Shown here: positions 1 to 8,101 of the stretch, piece by piece
Position numbering within the stretch: position 1 is the first letter of the stretch
Layout: each line of letters opens with the position of its first letter
From: Candidatus Gastranaerophilales bacterium
Lineage (GTDB): Bacteria > Cyanobacteriota > Vampirovibrionia > Gastranaerophilales > Gastranaerophilaceae
Reading direction: 5' to 3'
NCBI GenBank assembly: GCA_944325655.1
Contig: CALVAW010000007.1
Span: 1-57,719, forward strand
Length of the DNA: 57,719 nt
Program-made: the position numbers and the translations under genes
Notes under the pieces: model-generated
What the model saw: the letters and a program-made list of their open reading frames with translations, nothing else
The model's database searches: none
What the model was told of the DNA's origin: nothing

Positions 1-65
1 GTTGAATATGTTCCTGCTTGGCAGGGAGTGCAGCTTGTAGAACCTTCGGTTGAATATGTTCCTGC
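1..65 (-). repeat. 48-bp direct repeat inside the Cys-rich gene
   Basis: The 17-base string at 1-17 recurs exactly at 49-65, a period of 48 bp, which is 16 codons. It encodes the AGTYST core of the Cys-rich repeat. At least one further copy may lie outside the window, because the first copy abuts the edge. Confidence 0.75.
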
Positions 66-431
66 CGAGCATATTTGACATTTCTTATTTGAATTTACAA
101 TATATCCTGTCTCACATTTTTTACATTCTCTGCTGTTACAATCTATGCATCCTGCTCCATGGACCAAGCAATTAACACAAGTGCACGCTTCAAAATCTAA
201 TGTCTCATCCGCTAAACAAGTCTTCTCGCATATTATACACTTATTTGAATAACATAATGAACAATCACTGCCAAATCTGTCGCAACTGGAAGTAATTTCA
301 GATAATGCTACTCTTACCGGAGAAGATTTTATTCTTTTTGTTATAACCGGAATAAAAACCCCAACTATACACATAATGACAACAAGAGATATCATTAACT
401 CAATTAAATTAAAAGCATATATTTTTTTCAT
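1..431 (-). CDS. Prepilin-like Cys-rich surface protein, N-terminal part (cut by window edge)
   Basis: Open from an ATG at 429-431 to the left window edge (143 codons). The N-terminus starts MKKIYAFNLIELM and continues into a hydrophobic helix to about residue 30. This is the class III signal/N-methylation pattern of type IV pilins and pseudopilins, with Ala rather than Gly before the probable cleavage point and FNLIEL instead of FTLIEL. From about residue 50 the chain is rich in Cys in CxxC-type spacing. It then enters 16-residue repeats of the form C-x-AGTYST-EGSTSC-x-PC, which resemble GCC2/GCC3 or ephrin-receptor-like Cys repeats. I infer an exported, disulfide-rich stalk or adhesin anchored by a pilin-like helix. 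No good ribosome-binding site precedes the ATG. The true length and C-terminal domain are outside the window. Confidence 0.8.
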   Translation of the reverse strand, partial: MKKIYAFNLIELMISLVVIMCIVGVFIPVITKRIKSSPVRVALSEITSSCDRFGSDCSLCYSNKCIICEKTCLADETLDFEACTCVNCLVHGAGCIDCNSRECKKCETGYIVNSNKKCQICSAGTYSTEGSTSCTPCQAGTYS

Positions 432-637
432 ATTATTTTTTGTGTGATATATTCTGTCTTATAAAACAGAATATAAAATATCATCAGGAACATTCTAATA
501 TACGAAGCCCAAAATATCAATAAATATCATATAATCAAAGGATTATTACAATTTGTAAAAATTTTAACCTTTTCTGCAATTATTAATCTTTCAAAGACTT
601 TATAAATATAAGATTAATAAACGATTGAGAGAAAATT

Positions 638-844
638 ATGACAGAAGTAGAACTCAATGCTTTATTTAACATTTCCCCAGAGAAAGTTAAAAATGTTTAC
701 GCTACAAACACAATCAAGAGTGTTCAAGAAATTCAAAGAATTGTAAAGATTTTTTCTATTGCAAAAGAACAGAGAAAAACATCAAAATGTATTTCAGCAC
801 GTGGTTTAGCTGCTTTTAGAACAATAATGGTAAGCAACAATTAA
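638..844 (+). CDS. Small hypothetical protein (68 aa)
   Basis: Not recognised. The product is a short, mostly helical, basic protein with no signal peptide, membrane segment or Cys pair. A GAGAG ribosome-binding site lies 5-10 bases before the ATG, which supports real translation. It ends tail-to-tail with the diguanylate cyclase gene, overlapping it by 4 bases. Its promoter must lie in the AT-rich gap at 432-637, which it shares divergently with the prepilin-like gene. The middle segment could be a small helix-turn-helix, but I cannot support that from residues. Confidence 0.55.
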   Translation: MTEVELNALFNISPEKVKNVYATNTIKSVQEIQRIVKIFSIAKEQRKTSKCISARGLAAFRTIMVSNN

Positions 845-2457
845 TCAAGTTGCGACTGTATATCAACATTAATTTGTTCAACTTTTTTACAGCCTTCTTT
901 TTCATAAGTTGAAACCATGTTCTTTCCGTTATGTTTTGAATAGTAAAGTGCTGTATCTGCGGCATTTATAAGCTCTTTTGCTTCTTTACCGTCTGTTGTA
1001 TATTGAGCTACCCCGATTGAAACAGTTGGAGAAAGATTTTGAGTTTCGTTTACTTTAACAACAATTTGCGAAATATTTTTTCTTATACGCTCAGCTATAA
1101 TGCACGCTTCCTCTTTATCTGTTTCAGGAAGTATTACAACAAATTCTTCGCCGCCATATCTTGCCGGAATATCAATTTTTCTGACACTTTCTTGTAAAAC
1201 TATTGCAAGATTTTTTAATATTGTATCACCTGTAAGATGACCGTATGTGTCATTAATTCGCTTAAAATTATCAATATCCATCATAATTAATGACATATTT
1301 CTTTTATACCTTGAACATCTTCTGATTTCATTTTCCAATAAAGTATAAAAATGACGATAAATATATAATTTTGTCATGCCGTCTTTTGTAGCAAGTTCAT
1401 ACAATTTAGCATTATCTATTGCAATTGCGGCTTGGTTTGCAAGAGAAGTAATAAATTCCAAATCTTTTTGATTAAATAACTTATCGTGCTTTTTATTTGT
1501 AATATTAATAACCCCTATAACTTCCCCCTTGGCAATTAAAGGAACACAGAGCAAAGATTTTGTATTTGATAAAACTTCTTTTGCTATAAATCTTGGATCA
1601 GCAGAACCTAAATTGGTTATAATAGGTTTTCTTTCTAAAAATACCGTTCCTGCTATTCCTTCTCCAACGCCGATTTTAGCACACTGAACAGCTCCGTTAT
1701 TAATTGCTTCTTCTAATTTTTTATCCTGCAAACCGGACACAATCCTGACTTGCAGAGCATTTAAAGAATAATCATACAACATTAAAGAGCCTTTTTCAGC
1801 ATCCAAAGTAACTAATGCTTTCTGTATGATTACTTGTAAAAGCCTCTTGAGGTCATCTATAAAATTTACCGCTTGCGAAATATTATATAATATCGAAATA
1901 TTATGCAAAGACTTTTGCAGTTGAGCAATCTCTTTATCTCTTCTTACTTTTCTGTAAAATTTAGCAATTATAGGTTCTATATAATCAAAAGCGCAGTTCA
2001 AATTATTAAATGTTTCTTTCGAAATAGGATTTAGAGGATTTTCTTTAATAAAGAAAAAACAAATCGGTTTTAAATTATGAAAAAATACTCTTACATGACT
2101 TGGATCCAGCGTTAAAATATTATTATGCTCCAAAAAAGGTTTAAATATATGCGAGCCTTCAGAATCTTTCATAATAGTTAATTTTGCCTGATTTACAGCA
2201 TCCCAAAAAGGAGAATTACCTTCTTCACATTCAAAATACTCATTATTTCTTGTTTTTTCATTGGTATAAATACACTTAAAATGCTGATCCTCAAGAAGAT
2301 AAATTGTTACATCCTGAGAATCAATCTGAAAAGCAACATAATCTTTTAATTTTCTTAAAAGTTCGTATACATCATCAGTTTGGTTAGCAATTGTACTAAC
2401 CTCAAACATCATGCTAAGATATCTTATATTACTTTCTAAGGACTTTTCTTCGGGCAT
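841..2457 (-). CDS. GAF-domain diguanylate cyclase
   Basis: Probably makes the second messenger c-di-GMP from two GTP. Residues 1-170 look like a divergent sensory (possibly GAF) domain. About 185-355 is a recognisable GAF domain (GVGEGIAGTVF, SLLCVPLIAKGEVIGVI). A GGDEF domain follows from about 370, with an intact GGEEF signature at 435-439. The upstream RKID matches the RxxD inhibitory site, so product feedback is likely. No membrane segment is visible, so it should be cytosolic and sense an intracellular ligand or redox state. It stands alone on the minus strand. Of the GGDEF-type domains in this window it is the only one with an intact active-site motif. Confidence 0.9.
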   Translation of the reverse strand: MPEEKSLESNIRYLSMMFEVSTIANQTDDVYELLRKLKDYVAFQIDSQDVTIYLLEDQHFKCIYTNEKTRNNEYFECEEGNSPFWDAVNQAKLTIMKDSEGSHIFKPFLEHNNILTLDPSHVRVFFHNLKPICFFFIKENPLNPISKETFNNLNCAFDYIEPIIAKFYRKVRRDKEIAQLQKSLHNISILYNISQAVNFIDDLKRLLQVIIQKALVTLDAEKGSLMLYDYSLNALQVRIVSGLQDKKLEEAINNGAVQCAKIGVGEGIAGTVFLERKPIITNLGSADPRFIAKEVLSNTKSLLCVPLIAKGEVIGVINITNKKHDKLFNQKDLEFITSLANQAAIAIDNAKLYELATKDGMTKLYIYRHFYTLLENEIRRCSRYKRNMSLIMMDIDNFKRINDTYGHLTGDTILKNLAIVLQESVRKIDIPARYGGEEFVVILPETDKEEACIIAERIRKNISQIVVKVNETQNLSPTVSIGVAQYTTDGKEAKELINAADTALYYSKHNGKNMVSTYEKEGCKKVEQINVDIQSQLD

Positions 2458-2557
2458 AATCTAAAATCTTACAAACTACCACCAATATAATAAATTATAA
2501 TTCTTTAAGAATTAAAAATCACTTTTTAAACTTTAAATACAGCGTTTGGAGGAACAA

Positions 2558-3424
2558 TTGAGCGAAATTTGCAAAAACTGGTCAACTTGGCTTAAAAAAA
2601 CAAGATTTTCATACATGAATGAAACACAACGCGAACAAACCCTAAATTGGCTGCTATCAGTAAGAGACAGCGTATTAAATCTTGCAAATTTAAAAGAAGG
2701 GCAAAAAATAGCAGATTTCGGTTGCGGTTCCGGATTATTAGGATTTGGAGTTTTAGAAAGATTTGAAGATAAAGTCGAATTAATATTTTCTGATAAATTT
2801 CAAGATTGTCTTGATGAATGTAAAAAAATTCTAAACAAAACAAAAATTAAAAATAACGTAAAATTTTTAAAAACCGACATTTTAAACATCAAGCTTGAAA
2901 ATGATTTCTTAGACAGATTAATGACAAGATCGGTTCTTGTACATGTAAAAGAAAAACAAAAAGCTTTTGAAGAATTTTACAGAGTTTTGAAACCAAACGG
3001 AATTTATGCGGCATTTGAGCCGATAATATCAGAAAATACAAGATACTATGAGCTTTTAAAGCCGGAAGAAATAAGCGACTATCAAGAATTTAAAAATGCA
3101 GAAAAAGAATTTATGGAAAATCCTAACGACCCTCTGGTAAATTTTTGTGCTGAAAGTTTAAACAAAAATTTAAATAAATCAGGTTTTAGAACGGTAAACA
3201 TTAATATTCAAACAGCCGACTCAAAATATTCTCCCACAAAAGAAACCATACTAAATTGGTTTATAGCCCCGCCGGCACCCGATCAAAAATCTATGAAAGA
3301 AAGATTTCTGGAATATTTTGAAGAAAAAAAAGTAGATAATTTCATTTTAGAAGTACAAAATGCACTAAATAATAAAGAAATAAAAATCAGTGCTAAAACT
3401 GCATTCATTAAAGCAATAAAATAA
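2558..3424 (+). CDS. Class I SAM-dependent methyltransferase
   Basis: Transfers a methyl group from S-adenosylmethionine to an unknown acceptor. Motif I (IADFGCGSGLLG), an acidic motif II (LIFSDKF) and the post-motif segment ending in YRVLKPNG are those of Rossmann-fold methyltransferases. The C-terminal 110 residues are a helical, probably substrate-specific arm. I chose the TTG start at 2558 because GGAGG at 2548-2552 sits 5 bases upstream. The longer TTG start at 2546 would put that ribosome-binding site inside the coding region. The gene is monocistronic and diverges from the cyclase gene. The substrate cannot be told; Glu- and Lys-rich composition is normal for this genome. Confidence 0.85.
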   Translation: MSEICKNWSTWLKKTRFSYMNETQREQTLNWLLSVRDSVLNLANLKEGQKIADFGCGSGLLGFGVLERFEDKVELIFSDKFQDCLDECKKILNKTKIKNNVKFLKTDILNIKLENDFLDRLMTRSVLVHVKEKQKAFEEFYRVLKPNGIYAAFEPIISENTRYYELLKPEEISDYQEFKNAEKEFMENPNDPLVNFCAESLNKNLNKSGFRTVNINIQTADSKYSPTKETILNWFIAPPAPDQKSMKERFLEYFEEKKVDNFILEVQNALNNKEIKISAKTAFIKAIK

Positions 3425-3434
3425 AATTAATGAT

Positions 3435-3959
3435 TTATCTGAATTCAACTTCTTTTGAAAATATTTTGTCAGCTAATGCAGTAAGCCAGCTTCTCGTATC
3501 TATTTCTTTTATAACTTCTCCGTTTTCATCATAAAACTTATACAATTCAGGCACACCGTCATTTGTTATATCTTCAATTGTTTGTTCCAAAACACCGTCT
3601 TTATATATTGAAACAATGTCATATTTTCCGTTTTTATCTCTATCTTGTGCTGTTTTATACAAATTCCCTTTATTATCATATTCCGCATAATAATCAAATA
3701 AGTTATCTTTATTTGGATTTTGATTTTGCACCACTACTGTTGTTTTTTCATTCGATTCTTTTTGAATTTTATCAATCCAGCCGTCTTTATTTAAATCATA
3801 ATATGTAACCGAATCAAAGCCATATTCATCTGTTCTTCTTCTGCTATATCCATCCGATAAATATGCTCCGTTTACACTATGAAGCGAATCCACAACATAT
3901 TTTTTCGCTTTATTTACAGTATCGTTAAATAATCTTTGATTTGTTACAAAATCAGTCAT
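3435..3959 (-). CDS. Hypothetical protein with EF-hand/dockerin-like Ca-binding loops
   Basis: Not a recognised family. Three acidic loops fit the DxNxDGxxD calcium-loop pattern: residues 55-63 (DLNKDGWID), 106-114 (DRDKNGKYD) and 130-138 (DITNDGVPE). They alternate with YYDxxGxLY-type strands, so the fold is probably a small beta-repeat domain with bound Ca. There is no signal peptide, so a cytosolic location or a non-classical export route is implied. A strong AGGAGAG ribosome-binding site precedes the start. It is transcribed alone, convergent with the methyltransferase. Confidence 0.65.
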   Translation of the reverse strand: MTDFVTNQRLFNDTVNKAKKYVVDSLHSVNGAYLSDGYSRRRTDEYGFDSVTYYDLNKDGWIDKIQKESNEKTTVVVQNQNPNKDNLFDYYAEYDNKGNLYKTAQDRDKNGKYDIVSIYKDGVLEQTIEDITNDGVPELYKFYDENGEVIKEIDTRSWLTALADKIFSKEVEFR

Positions 3960-4115
3960 ATACTCTCCTTTTGGTATCTATAATTTAATAAAAAATTATT
4001 TTTTAAAAAAATTGTTATAATTTTTATATAAAAAATTCATATTGTAGATATAACAAACATTTTAATATTAATATTTCTTAACACTCAAAACTATTTTTTT
4101 GGTTAAAATAAGCTT

Positions 4116-4382
4116 ATGAACAAAATTAAATACAGAAAATGCCAAGGCTGTCTTGAAATAAAAGATAGAAGCTTCATGATAAAAATAACAAAATTAAATA
4201 ACGGATTGTTAAAGATAAATCCTTCTTCCAATGAACTCGGAAGAAGTGTTTATGTTTGCAAAAACAGTGAGTGCATTAAAAACTTTATTAAAAAAAAGAA
4301 AATTAAAACGGCACTCAAATATTCCAATCATACCGAAATCGAAAGAATTGAAGAAGAAATAAAAAAAATGCTCCTTAATTAA
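4116..4382 (+). CDS. ylxR: YlxR (RnpM)-family RNA-binding protein
   Basis: Family DUF448/YlxR, a small basic protein that in Firmicutes binds RNase P RNA and other RNAs. Visible hallmarks are RKCxxC near the N-terminus, the LGRSVYVCxxxxC segment and a Lys-rich C-terminus; length (88 aa) is normal. In many bacteria it sits between nusA and infB; here it stands alone, which is uncommon. Its last codons and stop fall inside the terminator palindrome at 4365-4392. Given that the RNase P RNA in this window is enlarged by repeats, a functional link is conceivable but is only inference. Confidence 0.88.
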   Translation: MNKIKYRKCQGCLEIKDRSFMIKITKLNNGLLKINPSSNELGRSVYVCKNSECIKNFIKKKKIKTALKYSNHTEIERIEEEIKKMLLN

Positions 4383-4392
4383 GGAGCATTTT
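4365..4392. terminator. Bidirectional intrinsic terminator between ylxR and hup
   Basis: A perfect palindrome (AAAATGCTCCTTAA and its complement) with A/T runs on both flanks serves the convergent genes on either side. It overlaps the stop codon of ylxR. Confidence 0.85.
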
Positions 4393-4411
4393 AAATTTAA
4401 TTTAAAAGAAA

Positions 4412-4693
4412 TTATTTCTTTTTAGCTACCATTTCTTTGAATTTTTTACCTGCAGAAAAAGCGGGAACTGTTTTAGCAGCAATTTTAATTTCTTTACCGG
4501 TTTGTGGGTTTCTACCAACTCTTGCAGCTCTTTTTCTTGCTTCAAAAGTACCAAAACCAACTAAGGTAACTTTTTTACCTTTAGAAACTGTTTTTTGAAC
4601 TGTTTCAATAACAGCACTAATTACTTCAGCTGTTTCTTTTTGAGAAAGCTTAGCACTTGTAGCAACTGCTTTTACCAATTCTTCTTTGTTCAT
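4412..4693 (-). CDS. hup: HU-family nucleoid DNA-binding protein
   Basis: A 93-residue HU/IHF-family protein that bends DNA non-specifically and compacts the nucleoid as a dimer. The diagnostic segment GFGTFEARKRAARVGRNPQTG (beta-arm base) and the Lys-rich C-terminal tail are intact. IHF-specific features cannot be excluded, but a single gene of this sort is normally HU. AAGGAG precedes the ATG at good spacing. It is monocistronic and ends at the shared terminator. Confidence 0.95.
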   Translation of the reverse strand: MNKEELVKAVATSAKLSQKETAEVISAVIETVQKTVSKGKKVTLVGFGTFEARKRAARVGRNPQTGKEIKIAAKTVPAFSAGKKFKEMVAKKK

Positions 4694-4797
4694 ATCTAAC
4701 TCCTTTTTAGTAATACAACATCATTATACATATTTTTCAAGCTTTTGCAAGCTTTTTAACGTCAAAATTCAATAATTTATGTTATGTATACAGAAAA

Positions 4798-5691
4798 TTA
4801 ATCTTCTTTTAGCTTTAATCTTGAAAAATTGATATCTTTATAAAAATAATTTAATATTTGTCTTGCACTAAATCCTCTATTTGCAAGATTATTAGCCCCA
4901 TATTGGCTCATACCGACTCCATGCCCGTTTTTTCTGATACCTCTGTCAAAACTTTCAACAGATTGAATGTATGGAAGATCATGGTTCCAAACTTCACCCG
5001 CAGAAATTGTCCTTCCGCCTGATGCTGCATGATAATATGCAGGAATTATTTTATTGTTATATGTTAACACTTCACCTCTTGTAGAAAGCACTGCATGTGT
5101 AGTTTGAGGAGTTTCACTGCTTGCTCCGCCATAAGCTTGATCGGCAGGTGTATCTTTTAAATCATAACCTTTTGAACCCCTTTTATTTAGGTTTGCAAGA
5201 GCATAGCTCCTTGCGGCAATCGCTTGAGCTTTATGAGCTTCTTCATTCCATTTTGAAGGCATTTCAGCAGGCACAACCCCCATCAAATATTCTTCTAACG
5301 GCAAAGAATTAACAATTGTAAGAGTTCCCGCTATATTATAAACAATAATATCGCCGCGATACCATCTCTTTTTTGTTGCTAAAAAACCCTTGCTTTCAGG
5401 ATTTTGTATAAAAATTGCATTAGTAGAGCAATCATAATAACGCCCTTTAACTTTTATTGCAATTGAATCACCGTATGCTTTAATTGAATACGGAAAAAAA
5501 GAACGAGAAACAAAAAGGAGTTTACCTGTATTTGCATCTCTAAAAGAAGCATTTTGAGAACTTCCGACATAAGTTTTTTTTATGCCTTCATTTAATCCTA
5601 TCCTTATTGCTTGAGCATTTTGTACAAACACCAGCATTAAAAAAAGAATTAAAAAAACTTTAATATTCGGTTTTATTACAATAAATTTCAT
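4798..5691 (-). CDS. SpoIID/LytB-domain exported protein
   Basis: SpoIID/LytB-family proteins are peptidoglycan lytic transglycosylases or amidase enhancers. Residues 1-28 form a signal peptide ending VQNAQA. The core LPLEEYLMGVVPAEMPSKW, the following AQAIAARSYAL, and the C-terminal GHGVGMSQYGA are the family's conserved blocks. Despite the name, nothing suggests sporulation; the family is widespread in Cyanobacteria-related bacteria and probably trims septal or lateral wall. It is transcribed alone, head-to-head with the small gene at 5811. Confidence 0.88.
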   Translation of the reverse strand: MKFIVIKPNIKVFLILFLMLVFVQNAQAIRIGLNEGIKKTYVGSSQNASFRDANTGKLLFVSRSFFPYSIKAYGDSIAIKVKGRYYDCSTNAIFIQNPESKGFLATKKRWYRGDIIVYNIAGTLTIVNSLPLEEYLMGVVPAEMPSKWNEEAHKAQAIAARSYALANLNKRGSKGYDLKDTPADQAYGGASSETPQTTHAVLSTRGEVLTYNNKIIPAYYHAASGGRTISAGEVWNHDLPYIQSVESFDRGIRKNGHGVGMSQYGANNLANRGFSARQILNYFYKDINFSRLKLKED

Positions 5692-5810
5692 AACTCTTCA
5701 CCAAAATATTAACACATCAATATAAACATGTGTATATTAGAGCCTATTGCAAATTATACCAATGAAACATAAATAAAAATTTATTAAAATAAGGTAAAAA
5801 CGGTGCAATT

Positions 5811-6068
5811 ATGCGTAAATTTGTGCAAAATAAAAAAATGACCGAAAAAAATCTTGAAGATTTAAAGGTTAAAGAATATATGAATAAGTACATAAAAGAA
5901 TTGCAACGACACTTTGATATGTCGGATAAAAGAATGCGTCTGATTTTATATAAAATATATAAAGAATCAAGCCCCGTAAATATCGCAAAAAAATTTTTTA
6001 AAAACTATATAAACATGATAAAATCCTTTTGTAATAAAAAAATAATTTCAAAAGGAAATATTAAATGA
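5811..6068 (+). CDS. Small basic hypothetical protein (85 aa)
   Basis: Not recognised. The product is highly basic and helical, without Cys or membrane segments. Its stop overlaps the start of the MBL-fold hydrolase by 4 bases (ATGA), so the two are probably translationally coupled and may act together. An in-frame ATG at 5838 is an alternative start; neither has a strong ribosome-binding site. Confidence 0.5.
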   Translation: MRKFVQNKKMTEKNLEDLKVKEYMNKYIKELQRHFDMSDKRMRLILYKIYKESSPVNIAKKFFKNYINMIKSFCNKKIISKGNIK

Positions 6069-6712
6069 CAGATAAAATTGAAATAAAAACCTTTTCAAAC
6101 GGAATATTTGGCGCAACAACTTATCTTGTATATGACAAAAAAACCTTAGAAGCTGCAATTATTGACTGCACTTGTTCTATTAAAGAAATCGAAAAAGAAA
6201 TAAAAGAAAAAAAACTTATTCTTAAATATATTTTAATAACACATGGACATTTTGACCATGTGTATTGTGTTAAGAATATGAAAGAAAAATTTTCAAATTC
6301 GCTTGTCTTTATGCACAAAGATGACTTGCCTCTACTAAAACAAGTGGAAACGCAATGCACAATGGCAGGAGTTGAGGGCATTGAAATTCCTTGTATCGAC
6401 GGTTTACTAGATGAAAAAACACAAAATCTTAAACTTGGAGAAAATGAAATAAAAATAATACACACAAAAGGACACTCAAAAGGCGGTGTATGTTATCTGA
6501 TTGACGATGTTCTTTTTTCGGGAGATACATTATTTTGCGGTTCAATAGGCAGATGTGACCTTTTTGGAGGTTCTTTCAAAGAAATAGAATACAGTATTAA
6601 AAATAAACTTTTTAATCTTAACGACAACACAATCGTTTACCCCGGACATGGCGAAAAAACAACAATAGGATATGAAAAAAAGTATAATCCTTATTTTGGC
6701 TCTAACTATTAA
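6065..6712 (+). CDS. MBL-fold hydrolase, glyoxalase II-like
   Basis: Metallo-beta-lactamase fold enzyme of the YcbL/GloB-like class. The dinuclear metal site is complete: H60, H62, D64 and H65 (THGHFDH), H137, D154 (FSGDTLF) and H195 (YPGHGEKT). Length (215 aa) matches the short YcbL type, which lacks the C-terminal substrate domain of true glyoxalase II. The substrate may be a thioester such as a hydroxyacyl-glutathione analogue; a persulfide dioxygenase role is less likely. It forms a two-gene unit with the upstream small protein and overlaps the permease gene tail-to-tail by 11 bases. Confidence 0.85.
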   Translation: MTDKIEIKTFSNGIFGATTYLVYDKKTLEAAIIDCTCSIKEIEKEIKEKKLILKYILITHGHFDHVYCVKNMKEKFSNSLVFMHKDDLPLLKQVETQCTMAGVEGIEIPCIDGLLDEKTQNLKLGENEIKIIHTKGHSKGGVCYLIDDVLFSGDTLFCGSIGRCDLFGGSFKEIEYSIKNKLFNLNDNTIVYPGHGEKTTIGYEKKYNPYFGSNY

Positions 6713-8078
6713 TTGATTTTCTGCGATGCTTTTTCCATAAATTATACACAGGAACTCCGGCAAAAGTAATCAATAAGCCCGGTACGGTATAAGCCGGTTT
6801 AAAAATCGTTAATCCAATAATTATTATTATAGAAAAAATAACAAAAACCACCGGAACAAAATCAGGAACTCTATATACATCTTTTGCATCCGGATATATT
6901 TTTCTCATTTTAAAAATTCCAAATATCGTAACCGCATAAAAAATAATGGAAGAATATATAACATAATCCAATAATTGAGAATAATTTCCCCATAAAATCA
7001 AAACACAAATCCAAAAACATTGAAGCCAAAGTGAATTTTGAGGAACTTTTGTTTTTCTGTCGATATATGCTAAACTCCTGAAAAACACTCTTTCTTTAGC
7101 CATTTTATAATATACTCTTGAACCGGTTAAAATCATGCCGTTTGCACAACCAAACGCCGAGATTGCTATAACAACAGCAATAATTATAAGTCCTTTTTCT
7201 CCGAAAATATTTTGCATCATCTGCGCAACGACAATATCTTCGGGAGATATTTTAATTAAATCCAAAGGCAAGGCGGATAAATATATCATATTCAAAAAGA
7301 AATAAAGCAAAATCACAAGCATTGTGCCTATAAACAATGCTTTTTTAATATTTTTTTTGGGATTTTTAATTTCAGATGTCACAAACGTTACATTATTCCA
7401 AGTAATTGAAGCAAATAAAGCACCTACAATACTTGTTGAAATTATCTTTAATGTATTCATGTTAAATTCAATGCTATTGTTTGAAATATCAAAATTCGAA
7501 ACTAAAACGTCAAAATTAAAACCAAAAAATATGCCGCAAACTATTATTGCAACTATGGACAATATTTTTGTAACCGTAAAAATATTCTGGGTTATTATAC
7601 CGGCTTTTATGCCTCTTGAATTTATAAATGTTATAAATAAAACACTTAAAATTGCAAAAAGTTGTTGACTTGAAAAAGAATATGAACCAAAAGACAATAT
7701 TTTATGAGCAGAGTCAATAAAAGGAAAAATCAAACCCAAAAACTTAGCCATAGCAATATTTACAGCAGCAAGGATGCCTGTTTGTATAACAAAAAATAAA
7801 GTCCATCCGTATAAAAAAGCAACTTTTCTTGAAAATATTTTTTCAAGATAAATATATTGTCCGCCTTCATGGGGTATGGTAGAAGAAAGCTCCCCATAGC
7901 TTAATGCTCCCAAAAGAGTTATAAATCCGGCTAAAATCCATACTAAAATTAACAGTATTGCGCTGTTTGTTATTCTGGCAATATGAGACGATACAATAAA
8001 AATACCGCTTCCTATCATGGAACCTGCAACTATTGAAATAGAATCTTTAAGGGATAATGTTCTTTTAAGTTCAGACAT
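6702..8078 (-). CDS. APC-superfamily amino acid permease
   Basis: Inner-membrane secondary transporter, probably for an amino acid or amine. It starts with SLKDSISIVAGSMIGSGIFIVSS, the unwound helix 1 substrate loop of the APC family. About 12 hydrophobic helices follow over 458 residues, the usual length. YGELSSTIPHEGGQYIYLE is the conserved helix 2-3 signature. No neighbour suggests the substrate. Monocistronic on the minus strand. Confidence 0.9.
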   Translation of the reverse strand: MSELKRTLSLKDSISIVAGSMIGSGIFIVSSHIARITNSAILLILVWILAGFITLLGALSYGELSSTIPHEGGQYIYLEKIFSRKVAFLYGWTLFFVIQTGILAAVNIAMAKFLGLIFPFIDSAHKILSFGSYSFSSQQLFAILSVLFITFINSRGIKAGIITQNIFTVTKILSIVAIIVCGIFFGFNFDVLVSNFDISNNSIEFNMNTLKIISTSIVGALFASITWNNVTFVTSEIKNPKKNIKKALFIGTMLVILLYFFLNMIYLSALPLDLIKISPEDIVVAQMMQNIFGEKGLIIIAVVIAISAFGCANGMILTGSRVYYKMAKERVFFRSLAYIDRKTKVPQNSLWLQCFWICVLILWGNYSQLLDYVIYSSIIFYAVTIFGIFKMRKIYPDAKDVYRVPDFVPVVFVIFSIIIIIGLTIFKPAYTVPGLLITFAGVPVYNLWKKHRRKSINS

Positions 8079-8101
8079 AACACTATAATATCATAAACAA
8101 T

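Noticed and set aside
2546-2557. TTG start at 2546 for the methyltransferase
   Set aside because: The GGAGG ribosome-binding site would be within the coding sequence. TTG 2558 is correctly spaced from it.
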